DNA of 33,714 nt, taken from Candidatus Kuenenia stuttgartensis (GTDB taxonomy: Bacteria; Gemmatimonadota; Gemmatimonadetes; Gemmatimonadales; Gemmatimonadaceae). Numbering within the stretch: the stretch's first letter is position 1; each line of letters opens with the position of its first letter. The stretch lies in contig CALQGY020000031.1 of the NCBI GenBank assembly GCA_943330235.2, positions 1 to 33,714 of the forward strand. The letters are read 5' to 3'. A model generated the notes under the pieces. That model was not told the origin of the DNA. It saw nothing but the letters and a program-made list of their open reading frames with translations, and ran no database searches. The position numbers were made by a program, and so were the translations under genes. Shown piece after piece: positions 1 to 8,900 of this stretch.

Positions 1-2
1 TC

Positions 3-1076
3 GGCACGTTGGCCGAGATCATTCGCGGTCACATGGTCATGCCACCGCCGTCGCTGAGCGCGCTGCGACCCGAGGTGCCGGCCGAGGTCGATGCGGCCAT
101 TCAGCGCCTGCTGGCCAAGGACCCGGCAGAACGCTGGCCGTCGCTGGGGGACTTCGAGCGGGTGGTCGCGACGTTGGGGCAGACCGTGGCGACCGTACCG
201 ACCACGCCAGCGCCGCACGCGACCGCGGCACGCCCCTCGTCCATCGGCATGCGGCTCGTCGGCACCATCGGCATCACCGCGGTACTCGCCACGGCGGCCT
301 GGATGTGGAACGGACGCGGCCAAGCGCCGACGCGGCCAATCGCCGTCGCGGCGCGAACGAGCGACACCACGCAATCCGTGCCCGTCGCGGATCCCGCGCT
401 CCCGCCGTCCACGCGCCGCGAGGCGGTGCCCGGTGCGCCGGTGCGTGGCAGCGCCCAACGCGACCTCGTCCCCGTCGCGCCCACCTCGCGTGCGCCCTCG
501 AGCATGCCCTCGCGTGCGCCGGAGAGCGCCCTACGCACGGAGACGGCAGCCCCACGCGCGACACCGCTCGCCACGCCACCCGCCGCCGCGGAACGGATCG
601 CGCCGCCGCCGACGGCCGCACCGACCGCCGCACCGACGGCCGTGCCGGCAGCGGCAAACGCCGCGGCAAACGCACCCGCACCCGCACCCGCACCCGCACC
701 CGCAGCGACCGTCTCGCCGACCGGAGCTCCCACCGTGACCGCCGTCCTCGCCGACGCCCGCCAGATCGGCCGCGCCTTCGTCACGATGCTCAATCAGCGA
801 CGCGCGCGGGAGCTCGCCCAACTCGACGCCGTCGGTGGCAACTCGGCGACGCGCGCGGAGCTGATGGCGCTCGTGGGTACGGCAAACGACTTCGCGGCCG
901 GCTTCGAACGCCTCCCGTCCGCGCCGAGCGCGTGGACGTCGGGCTTTGAAACCGAGTGCTATCTGGATCTTGAATGGCGAGGGGGGCATCGCCTCATGCG
1001 GGTGACGCTCTACGCGACCCGCGCGTCCGGCGAATGGCGATTAGCCGGACTGGCGGTATTTCCGGTGAGCGAATGA
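3..1076 (+). CDS. Ser/Thr protein kinase, C-terminal part (5' end outside window)
   Basis: The reading frame is open to the left edge, so this is the 3' part of a longer gene. The first ~57 residues match the last helices of a Hanks-type kinase: a 'P-x-VP-x-x-V/L-D' stretch and then 'LLAKDPAERW', where the Arg is the conserved subdomain XI residue. The catalytic lobes lie upstream and are not visible. A single transmembrane helix follows at about residues 82-99 (counting from the TTG at 9), then ~140 residues of Pro/Ala/Thr-rich linker including an Ala-Pro hexanucleotide repeat, then a compact C-terminal domain (about 250-355) that resembles NTF2/SnoaL-like folds; that fold call is tentative. 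The expected topology is a cytoplasmic kinase with a periplasmic sensor tail. The three genes downstream encode envelope proteins, so it may monitor or control them, but no target is visible. Confidence 0.85.
   Translation, partial: GTLAEIIRGHMVMPPPSLSALRPEVPAEVDAAIQRLLAKDPAERWPSLGDFERVVATLGQTVATVPTTPAPHATAARPSSIGMRLVGTIGITAVLATAAWMWNGRGQAPTRPIAVAARTSDTTQSVPVADPALPPSTRREAVPGAPVRGSAQRDLVPVAPTSRAPSSMPSRAPESALRTETAAPRATPLATPPAAAERIAPPPTAAPTAAPTAVPAAANAAANAPAPAPAPAPAATVSPTGAPTVTAVLADARQIGRAFVTMLNQRRARELAQLDAVGGNSATRAELMALVGTANDFAAGFERLPSAPSAWTSGFETECYLDLEWRGGHRLMRVTLYATRASGEWRLAGLAVFPVSE
674..703 (+). repeat. hexanucleotide tandem repeat (acccgc x5) coding Ala-Pro
   Basis: Five exact copies of acccgc encode alternating Ala and Pro in the periplasmic linker of the kinase. 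The unit is a multiple of three, so copy number changes would keep the frame. Confidence 0.85.
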
Positions 1077-1132
1077 CACAACGGTGCCATGTGCACGACA
1101 TGCAGGATATGAACGGTTCACGATTCACATTT

Positions 1133-1137
1133 AGGAG
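1133..1137 (+). promoter_or_regulatory. ribosome binding site fixing the start of the CsgG-like lipoprotein
   Basis: AGGAG lies 4 nt before the ATG at 1142. It selects that ATG over several in-frame upstream candidates (from 974) that overlap the kinase gene and lack such a site. Confidence 0.7.
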
Positions 1138-1141
1138 CACT

Positions 1142-2092
1142 ATGCGCAGTCAAGCAGCATGGGCGGAGCGCCGCCAAGGCCGTCTCCTCGCGGCGGGCGT
1201 ACTACTCGCCCTCACCGCGTGCGGCAGCAATCCCGCCGTGCGTCGCGCGCGCGTGATCGCCGACGCCGATCGGGACGCGAAGGCGGCGGTCGCCAAAGAA
1301 GGCGAGTTGGATGTGGCCAAAATTCCCGCGAAGAGTTTTGCCGTCATCCCCTTCAGCGCCACCACGCACGACACGCTGATCGATCCGTTGCGCTACGGGC
1401 TGGCGTCCATGCTGGTGAATGACCTCGCGAAGTCGCCCCAGCTCAAGCTGGTGGAGCGGTTGCACACCGAGGCCATCCTGCGCGAGCTCAAGATGGTGGA
1501 CGACGGCATCACCGATCCCAAGGACGCGCCGCGCGCCGGACGATTGATGGGCGCGCGGCGGATGCTCATCGGCGATGCGGCCATTGGCTCCGATCGCCGA
1601 GTGCGCCTCAGTGCGCGCGTGGTGGACGTCTTGAGCGGCACGGTGGAAGATCTGCTCACCGCCGACGCGCCAGTGGAGCGTGTGCTGGACGCAGAAAAGG
1701 CGCTGGCGCTGCTGATCTTTGACAAGCTGGGCATCACGCTCACACCGGCGCAGCGCACGCGCGTCGAGCAGCAGCAGACCAAACAGTTAGCCGCGCTGGT
1801 GGCGTACGGTCGAGGCGCCCAAGCCGACGCGAAGGGCGATGCGGCCGTCGCGGCGAAGTCGTATCAGCAAGCGGTGCAGCTCGACGGGCGGTTCAGCGTC
1901 GCGCGCGCGCAGGCGGCGACCATCACGGTCGCGGCGACGGCGCCAACCGCCACCAACCTCGAGCGCGTGCTCGACTTCAGTGCGCAGGCCATCAACGTGC
2001 CCGTCGTCACCAAGACCGCCGACGTGGCGACCGCCCCGCTGGCCGCGAGCAACGGCTTTACGATCACCTTTGTCATCCGGGTGATTCCGTGA
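1142..2092 (+). CDS. CsgG/FlgO-like outer-membrane lipoprotein
   Basis: A 316-residue product. A lipoprotein signal peptide ends in the lipobox LTAC with Cys27 followed by Gly-Ser, which suggests sorting to the outer membrane. Residues ~60-170 have the CsgG-type pattern: 'FAVIPFS', a helix with 'LASMLVNDLAKSPQLKLVER', an 'AGRLMGARRMLIGD' segment and a strand 'VRLSARVVDVLSGTV'. Proteins of this family act in secretion of curli or in the envelope around flagella, but many copies have no known role. The tail has a TPR-like helix pair (A-x-G-A-x-A-D-x-G-D... SYQQAVQLD). It lies 65 bp downstream of the kinase and overlaps the next gene by 4 bp, so the genes are probably cotranscribed. No curli subunit genes are seen nearby. 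Family call is by pattern only. Confidence 0.75.
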   Translation: MRSQAAWAERRQGRLLAAGVLLALTACGSNPAVRRARVIADADRDAKAAVAKEGELDVAKIPAKSFAVIPFSATTHDTLIDPLRYGLASMLVNDLAKSPQLKLVERLHTEAILRELKMVDDGITDPKDAPRAGRLMGARRMLIGDAAIGSDRRVRLSARVVDVLSGTVEDLLTADAPVERVLDAEKALALLIFDKLGITLTPAQRTRVEQQQTKQLAALVAYGRGAQADAKGDAAVAAKSYQQAVQLDGRFSVARAQAATITVAATAPTATNLERVLDFSAQAINVPVVTKTADVATAPLAASNGFTITFVIRVIP

Positions 2093-3363
2093 GCGCCCGC
2101 TTCAACGCGCCCGTGTCGGCCATCCGTATCATGTCGCATCGCGCCGCGCATCGCGCCACGTACCGCCACACGCACCGCATCATCGCTGGTCTGGTTGCGA
2201 ACGCGCTGGTGGGCGTCATTGCGTCACACGCTGCCGGCGCGCAGTCGCTGCTCCCCTCCACGGGGTGGGGCTTAACGCCGACCCTCAACGTGTGGGCGTT
2301 CCCCACGAAGCTGCCGCAAGGCGTGGGCGATGTGCTCGCCATTGCCGAGGTGGCGGTCCCGTTTCGCGTGCGCGCCAATGTGGGACGCTGGCGCGCCGAT
2401 CTCTCCGGCGCCGCCGCATTCGGTGGCGTGGCCATTGCCGCCGAAGAAGGGGGGCATCTCGCGCAACTCGCGGGTCCCACCGACGTGAAATTGCGCGTCA
2501 CGGGTCCGCTCTTTGGCGACGCGAACATGATCACGCTGGGCGTCAACATCCCAACGGGTAAGGTGGGGCTCACCTCCGAGCAAACCAGCACGCTGCAACT
2601 CCTTGCCGCGCCGGCGCTGCAGATGCCGGTGGCCACCTTCGGCATGGGGGCCGGCGCCACGGTGGGTGTCATTCACGCCTTCCAGGGCGAAGGCTGGGCG
2701 CTGGCGCTCGGCGCCTCGGGGGAGAAACGCGCCGAGTACTCGCCGGTCGCGCTGGTATTGAGCGCGGGCCCGTCGTCCACGCAGCTGACGCCAGGGCTCG
2801 CGGCGCACGTCACGATGGGCTTCGACAAGACCGTGGGGGAAGGACGACTGAGTCTGTTGGTGCTTGGCGACGTATTCACGAAAGATCGCCTGCGCTTCAC
2901 CGACGTGCCGACGGACACCAGCAGTAACTACACCCTTGGACCGCAGGCGACGCTCTCCGCGCAGTATGACATGGGCACGAGCGGCTGGCGCGAACGCACC
3001 ATCAGTGCCGCCGCGCGGAAGCGCTCCGCGTACCGCAACACCACCGGCGCGACCGTGGCCGGTTCCTCGGGGACGTTTCTCGAAGGCGCTATCAATGCGG
3101 TGCGCGGCGGGCCGCAGGGCGCGGGTTTGGTCATCGGCACCGATGCACGCTGGCACTCGGGGATGCCGTTTACCGACGCGCTCGTGGGGGCGGCAGTCAG
3201 CGCGATTGGGGCAACCATCGGCGTGGAAGGCGCCGGCAGTCACACGGCCACGCGATTCACCGTGCACGCGATGTACGGCAGCTTCGATACGGGAAAAACC
3301 ACATTGAACGGCATCAACCTGACGCTCGGATTCTCCATCGCCGCTCGCCGGGAGGCGCAATGA
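2089..3363 (+). CDS. exported probable outer-membrane beta-barrel protein
   Basis: Length 424 residues from GTG 2089, which overlaps the preceding stop (GTGA); an alternative start is ATG 2131. An Arg/His-rich n-region is followed by a hydrophobic core (IIAGLVANALVGVIAS) and a probable cleavage site AGA-Q. The mature part has many short alternating strands rich in Gly, Ala, Thr and aromatic residues, no enzymatic motif and no Cys, as in outer-membrane barrels. The C-terminal strands end in 'NGINLTLGFSIAARREAQ' rather than a clean terminal Phe. I do not recognise a specific family. It sits between a CsgG-like lipoprotein and a propeller lipoprotein and overlaps both by 4 bp, which suggests a shared outer-membrane assembly. 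Just after the GTG the protein contains four tetrapeptides ending in His-Arg or Tyr-Arg. Confidence 0.65.
   Translation: MSARFNAPVSAIRIMSHRAAHRATYRHTHRIIAGLVANALVGVIASHAAGAQSLLPSTGWGLTPTLNVWAFPTKLPQGVGDVLAIAEVAVPFRVRANVGRWRADLSGAAAFGGVAIAAEEGGHLAQLAGPTDVKLRVTGPLFGDANMITLGVNIPTGKVGLTSEQTSTLQLLAAPALQMPVATFGMGAGATVGVIHAFQGEGWALALGASGEKRAEYSPVALVLSAGPSSTQLTPGLAAHVTMGFDKTVGEGRLSLLVLGDVFTKDRLRFTDVPTDTSSNYTLGPQATLSAQYDMGTSGWRERTISAAARKRSAYRNTTGATVAGSSGTFLEGAINAVRGGPQGAGLVIGTDARWHSGMPFTDALVGAAVSAIGATIGVEGAGSHTATRFTVHAMYGSFDTGKTTLNGINLTLGFSIAARREAQ
2131..2178 (+). repeat. degenerate 12-bp repeat coding four x-x-(H/Y)-R tetrapeptides
   Basis: The codons from ATG 2131 give MSHR, AAHR, ATYR, HTHR, directly before the signal-peptide hydrophobic core. 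The DNA copies have diverged but the four-residue phase and the terminal Arg are kept. See the window-wide finding on Arg tetrapeptides. Confidence 0.7.
3350..3355 (+). promoter_or_regulatory. ribosome binding site deciding the start of the propeller lipoprotein
   Basis: GGGAGG lies 4 nt before ATG 3360, inside the end of the preceding gene. It shows that translation starts at the first unit of the Arg-containing tandem repeat and not at one of the later ATG codons. Confidence 0.75.
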
Positions 3364-3431
3364 GCACGCGTATGAGCACGCAGACGAGCACGCGTGTGCA
3401 TACGCGTATGCACACGCGTATGAACACGCGG
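3360..3431 (+). repeat. 12-bp tandem repeat x6 coding (M/T/V)-(S/H/N)-T-R
   Basis: Six consecutive 12-base units encode MSTR, MSTQ, TSTR, VHTR, MHTR, MNTR at the extreme N-terminus, ahead of the signal peptide core. Four of the six units begin with ATG. Confidence 0.9.
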
Positions 3432-5879
3432 AAGCCGCTGCGTGTTCGCATGGCCCACCGCGCGACGATGATGGCGCTGGCCGCCGTCACGGCGGCGTGC
3501 GCGCAGAAAGATCTGCTGCAATCGCCCGCGGTGTCGCCGCGGCACGTGACGTTGCAGCTGACGACGTCGCCGGCGGCGCAACAGGCCGGTCCCGCGTTTG
3601 TGTTCGTGGCCGCGGCGTACGAAACCAGCGACGGCTACGAGACGCTCGCGTACAAGTTCGCGCCGCTCGTGCAGGGGAGCCAGCAGTTCGAGTTGCCGGT
3701 GGATCTGGGCCCGTGCATCGCGTACAGCCGCACGCAGGGGCGAGAGAATTGCCCGCTGTATGTCGCGGCCGCGCTGGTGCCCGACACCATGGCGATCCGG
3801 GATTCCACGCGCAGCCTCATCGGCGAATCATACGACTCCGCCGTGCCCGTCGGCCCGTTTGAGGTCACCGCCGGTCGCGCGCCCACCATCCCGCCGCTGG
3901 ATCTGTCGGTCTCGCACTTTGGCGTGGTGCAGTGGGCCGGCGACGAGGCGCTTCGCACCGGCGGCAGTGACGCGCCGAAGGTGACACTGGCGGGTGTGCT
4001 CGGAGAACTGGCGCCGATTGGCGGTGTGGCCAACGGCGCGGGCGCTCCGACGCTGTTCGTGCCCACGTTGGGTCTGCGACTCACCAACAACGACGCACCC
4101 GAGCAGTACCAGTCGTTTGTGCCGCAGCTGGCCATCTACGACAACAGCACATGGCGCATCGTGTCCGGGCCCAACCTGCCCAAGGTGGGGGGCAGCAACG
4201 ATTACACGAGCGTCACGGCGTTCTCCCGTACGGAAGCCTACCTCACGTCGCCGAACGGGTTGCTCAAATTCGACGGCACCACCATCGCGCAGGTCAGCAC
4301 CGTGTCGGAGCCGCTGTTTGCGGTTGCGAGCGCCGTGGTGGGCACCGCGAAGTACGTCATCGCCGGCGGCAACAACGGCGCGGTGTGGATCGGCAATACG
4401 CAAAGCTGGCAGCGGTACACGGTGCCGGTGGCGGCGCAGATCAATGGCGTCTGCATCACCGGGCCGAATGAAGCCTTCGTGAGCACCACCGGTGGCGGTG
4501 GTACGGTGTTCCGCTTCGATGGTACCGCGTGGACCGCAGTCCCCACGCAGGCCACGGGGCCAAAGCTCGACCTGCAGTGTCCGGCGCCGGGCCAGGCGTT
4601 CATTCTCTCGTCGGGGAGCGCGGCGTATCAGTGGAACGGGACGTCGTGGAACGCGATTTCCACCACCGCGATCGCGGGCACCGCACAGATGCGGTGGGGC
4701 GTGGTGTCGCCGACGGAGATCTACGCGTACCGTGACAGCGCGTTGGTTGCGCGCCTGTTCTATCGCTACAACGGGACGGCGTGGAGCAGCATCGGTCGCA
4801 CTCGGCTGACGACGTTTGGTGGGGCGCGTCCGTGGGCGCTGCCCACCGGCGGGGCCGCGTACGTGGTGGGGGGCAATGCACGCATCGAACGGATGACGCC
4901 CAGCGGGGTGAGCGTTGTCAGCTACCAGCCGTCGTTGCGCGATGTGTATGTGAATGCGGCGAACAGCGCGTTCGTGGTGGGCGCGTCGTCGTTTCTGTCG
5001 CGGTGGACCGGCGCGCAGTGGGTGGTGGATGCGCCGCCCGAGGGCACACCAAGCACGCGCATGCTGCATGGCGTGTGGAGCAGCGGACCGTCCAACGCGT
5101 GGGCCGTGGGGCAACTGAGCACGGTGTACAGCTGGAACGGCGCATCGTGGACGATGGTGAGCGACAGCCTGCGGCCGGCGGCCGTGCGCGATGACTACAA
5201 CGCGGTGTGGGGCAGTGGCAGCGATGTGTGGGCGGTGGGCGAGAGCAGCATTCTCCACTGCACCGCACCGGTGGCGTGCACCAACGAAAGTTCCGGCGGC
5301 ACGGGCGCGTTGCTCAGCGTCTGGGGTAGTGCGGCCAACAACGTCTTCGCGGTGGGCGATGGCGGTCGCATTCTGCGCTACAACGGGACCGCGTGGTCGT
5401 CGATGACCAGCCCCACCAATCGCGCCCTCGCGCGCGTGTCCGGTAGCGGCCCCAATGACGTCTGGGCCGTGGGCGACAGCGTGCTGTTGCACTACAACGG
5501 GACCGCGTGGGCGAACGTGCCCATGGTCGGATTCCTGAGCAACATGCGCAGCCATGTCCAATCGTCGCTCGAGCGCGCCCAGTTCAGCGGCCTCGGAAAT
5601 TTCTACCACGTGGCGCTGTGGGCCCGCGGTCCGCGCGAGGTCTATCTTAGCAACGAATTCGGCACGATCGCGCGCTATGATGGGAGCGGATGGATAGATA
5701 TCAGTGAGGGCCGATACCGACATCGCATGATGGCGATCCACGGCGCCGCCGGCCCCGCCGGCTGTACGCTCGGGGTGACTGAAGTGAACTATGTGCTCAC
5801 CGGCCCCACGTTATGGCGTGGCGTCGGGCCGTCGGGGTGCTTCAGCGCGCCCATGCAAGGACCGGCAGCGTGGCGATAG
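3360..5879 (+). CDS. large beta-propeller-type surface lipoprotein with W-x-x-V-G repeats
   Basis: An 839-residue protein. The ATG overlaps the upstream stop (ATGA). A 24-residue Arg-rich tandem repeat is followed by a hydrophobic core (MMALAAVTAAC) whose last Cys fits a lipobox, so it is probably a lipoprotein. Residues ~40-190 form a separate N-terminal domain. From ~190 to the end there are about nine repeats of a blade-like unit with a Y/F-x-G-T-x-W strand (for example YRYNGTAW, LHYNGTAW) often preceded by 'DVWAVG' or 'NVFAVG'. Such repeats form WD-like or Kelch-like propellers and are common in exported proteins of soil bacteria; their ligands are mostly unknown. No catalytic motif is seen. 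It is the last gene of the kinase-CsgG-barrel cluster and is followed by a strong hairpin, so it probably closes the operon. Confidence 0.75.
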   Translation: MSTRMSTQTSTRVHTRMHTRMNTRKPLRVRMAHRATMMALAAVTAACAQKDLLQSPAVSPRHVTLQLTTSPAAQQAGPAFVFVAAAYETSDGYETLAYKFAPLVQGSQQFELPVDLGPCIAYSRTQGRENCPLYVAAALVPDTMAIRDSTRSLIGESYDSAVPVGPFEVTAGRAPTIPPLDLSVSHFGVVQWAGDEALRTGGSDAPKVTLAGVLGELAPIGGVANGAGAPTLFVPTLGLRLTNNDAPEQYQSFVPQLAIYDNSTWRIVSGPNLPKVGGSNDYTSVTAFSRTEAYLTSPNGLLKFDGTTIAQVSTVSEPLFAVASAVVGTAKYVIAGGNNGAVWIGNTQSWQRYTVPVAAQINGVCITGPNEAFVSTTGGGGTVFRFDGTAWTAVPTQATGPKLDLQCPAPGQAFILSSGSAAYQWNGTSWNAISTTAIAGTAQMRWGVVSPTEIYAYRDSALVARLFYRYNGTAWSSIGRTRLTTFGGARPWALPTGGAAYVVGGNARIERMTPSGVSVVSYQPSLRDVYVNAANSAFVVGASSFLSRWTGAQWVVDAPPEGTPSTRMLHGVWSSGPSNAWAVGQLSTVYSWNGASWTMVSDSLRPAAVRDDYNAVWGSGSDVWAVGESSILHCTAPVACTNESSGGTGALLSVWGSAANNVFAVGDGGRILRYNGTAWSSMTSPTNRALARVSGSGPNDVWAVGDSVLLHYNGTAWANVPMVGFLSNMRSHVQSSLERAQFSGLGNFYHVALWARGPREVYLSNEFGTIARYDGSGWIDISEGRYRHRMMAIHGAAGPAGCTLGVTEVNYVLTGPTLWRGVGPSGCFSAPMQGPAAWR

Positions 5880-5882
5880 CTC

Positions 5883-5900
5883 GAACGCGATAACGCGTTC
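5883..5900. other. small hairpin just after the propeller gene
   Basis: A 7-bp inverted repeat (gaacgcg / cgcgttc) encloses the loop ataa, 3 bases after the stop. It may add to the larger terminator at 5919-5958 or protect the 3' end of the message. Confidence 0.4.
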
Positions 5901-5918
5901 TTGCGGGGCGTATACAAC

Positions 5919-5958
5919 CAGAACGGGCTCCGCGTCACTGCACGCGGAGCCCGTTCTG
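5919..5958. terminator. probable bidirectional terminator between convergent genes
   Basis: A perfect 16-bp stem (5919-5934 with 5943-5958), extendable by a T-A pair to 17 bp with a 6-nt loop, lies between the convergent propeller and S9 peptidase genes. There is no clear T-run on the plus side; on the minus side the flank is mildly T-rich (TGGTTGTATA). Stem length and location support termination for both genes. Confidence 0.75.
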
Positions 5959-5995
5959 ATTGCGCCTCATGCCACGAGGACGGTACGGCATGGCG

Positions 5996-8900
5996 TTACG
6001 GCACGATCTTCGCCGCCGGCGCCGTCTTCGGATCCACCAGCGGGCGCCGTTCCTTCAAGTGCTCTTCCATCTGCAGGCGCGGCACGCCTTCCTTGAGCCA
6101 TGTCGGCGCCGGCTGATCGCGCAGGAAGGTGTCAAACCATTCCGTCATGCGCAGGTTGTAGTCCTTCTGGTTGGCGGGGCGTGCGAGGCCGTGGTTCTCG
6201 CCCACGTACTCCAGCAACACCACGTCCTTACCCAGCTGACGCAGGTGGTTGTAGTACGTGATGCCCTGATTGAAGTCCACCGCGCCGTCACGATCGTTGT
6301 GCAAAATCATGAACGGGATGCTCAGATTCTGCGCGAAGTTCTGCGGCGAATTGCGCATGTACGCGGCCGGCACATCGTTGGGGCCACCCGTGAAGCGTCC
6401 CTGGCTCGAGATAAAGATGGACGCATCCGTGCTGCCGCTGTTCCAGTACATCGAGCCGAACATCGACACCATGTCCGTCAGCGGCGCGCCGGCCACCGCG
6501 GTCTTGAAGATGTTGGTCTGCGTCGTGATGAACGTGGTCTGATAGCCGCCCCAGCTGTGGCCCTGGAGCCCCACGCGCTGCGCGTCGATCATGCCCGTGG
6601 CGAGGGCGGCCTTCACGGCCGGCACCACGCACCACGTGGCCGAACGCCCCGGATCGTTCACGTGATAGACAATGTCGGGCTTCAGGAACGCGTAGCCGCG
6701 TGACGTATACACGCTGGGGTTGCTGTAGCGCGTGGCGTTCGGCTCGGTGTAGACGTTGAACTCCTGGCTCAGCTTCTCGTAGATGTACGTGAGCATCGGA
6801 TACGTCTTGCCCGCCTCGTACCCCGCGGGGAGATACAGCACCGCCTGATGCTTGCCCCCGCCGTTCTCGCACGTGTAGTTGATGAGTCGCGCGCCCGGCG
6901 TCCAGGCAATCTCTTTTTGCTGCGGGTTGGCGTCGGTGAGGCGACGCTCGTTCTTCAGGCCGTCATCGGCGGCGTAGAAGTCGGGATACTTCACGACCGT
7001 CTGCCGAGAGAACACCCACGTGTCCGCATCGCGTGCCTTGCGGTAGTCCACCTTCGCGTCTTCAAACGCGATGGTCTTCGCGCCGCCCTTCATGGCGTCG
7101 ATCTGCACTAACCCTTCCTTCTTCGTCCACTCGCCGTACGTCTCCATGTACAACGGCTTGGCCGGATCAATCGCGCCGCGGTCGCGCGGATCGGAGAGCA
7201 CGCGCGACTGATAGCGGATCTGCGCGCTCTTGCCGTTGCCCGTCACGTTGAGCGCGGGTCCGCCGTTCGCCGACAGCCGCCACAGGTCCCAGTTGTCGCG
7301 CACAAACAGCTGCGCGCCGTCGGTGCTCCACCCCACCAACGCGCCGCCGATGGCGGGCTTCACCTGATTGTGATCATCATCGGTGTCCCAGAACTGGGTC
7401 GGCACGCCCGTGGTGAGCACCTTGGTGGCGCCGGTGGCAAAGTCATATGACTTCCACTCGCCCAGATCGTAGTACGCGTACTTGCCGTTGTCGGGGGAGA
7501 AGCTGAGCCCCGCGCCGCCGGCGCGCCCGCCGCCACCGCCGCCACCCGGCACCTTGGCCTGCAGCATCTTCCGCGCGCCCGTCGCCACGTTGATGGCGTA
7601 CAAGTCGCGATACGCGCTGCCGTTGATGCCCTGCATGCGCTGGTACGGCGACACGTCGGTGCCCACGGCCCACGTGTCTTTGGGGCCCACCGACACATCA
7701 CGCACCTTCTCGTCGGCCAGCCGCACGACCTTGGACGAGGCCACCTGATACGCGGCGAGATAGCTGAACGCCTTGTCCTGTGCTTCCTGCACCTGCTGCT
7801 GCGCCTGCGGCCGCGGATCCTTCCAGTGCCACAAGATCAACGACGGCACTTCGGCATCCGTTTGCGGCGCGGCCGCCACTTGCCCCGAGCTGCCCGCGCC
7901 CGGCGCGGTGCCGGTGGTGCTCGGCGGCGTAAACCCACCCACGGTGCGCGGACGCGGCGCGCGCGGCTCGCGCACGCCGAAGTACAACACGCCTTCCTTG
8001 TTGCCCCACTCAATGGCGCGATCGCTGCTCACCACCAACCCGCTTGGCATGCCCGCGGTCTTCGGCGTGATCTCAATCGCCTTGGCGTTCATCGCGGCGG
8101 CGTGCGTGAAGAGCAGCACCGCGGCGTCGTCGTCCTCGCCGGCCGTGTCGGTCACCACGCGCATCACGGCCAACGCGTCGGACGAATCGCCCCACGTGAG
8201 ACGGCGATACGACGCCTTCTTCACGTCCAGCGAACGCGCGACGCCGGTGGACAGCTGCCGGATCTGCACGCTGTTCCCCGACTGATCGGCGGTCGCGATG
8301 GACAGCGCGACCCAGTCGCCCGAATCGTCAAACGCATACTCCGATACATCCGACACCGGCTGCGGCGTGCCGCCGGCCAGATTCACCAACTCCAGCGTCG
8401 CGCCAGCCGGCGCGCCACCACCGTTCCCGCCATTCCCACCGGCAGCGCGCGGCGCCGCATGATGCACGGCCAGCCAGTCGGACTTGTCGCCCGCAAAGGT
8501 GAACGCGCGCACGTTGTCGAACTCGCGCTTGGTGCCGTCGGTGAGATTGACCACGGCCAGCTTCGGCTGCGCCGCACCCGCTGCGGCGCCGGCTCCGGCG
8601 GGGGCCGCCGCGGGCGCGCCTCCACGCCCGCCTCGGCCACCGCGTCCCGCCGTCACGCTGCTGGCATACTGCAGAAACGCCACCCAATGGCCGTTACCGC
8701 TAATGCTCACGCCACCGGCCCCGCCGCGACCACCGCCGCCACCCGCGGACGCGTCACCAATCGGGAAACGCATCTCCTTGGCGCCGGCCGCGGTGCTGCG
8801 CACGATCACCTCGGCGTCGCCCTCGTTGGGGGCCAGCACGTAGGCAAACCACTTGCCGTCGTTGGAGAGGGCCGGCGTGCGGATCCCCTTCCAGCCCAGC

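Noticed and set aside
3828-5741. 637-codon open frame on the minus strand across the propeller lipoprotein gene
   Set aside because: Arg/His-rich, no motif, no ribosome site; it mirrors the codon bias of the real plus-strand gene, which has clear repeats and a strong Shine-Dalgarno.
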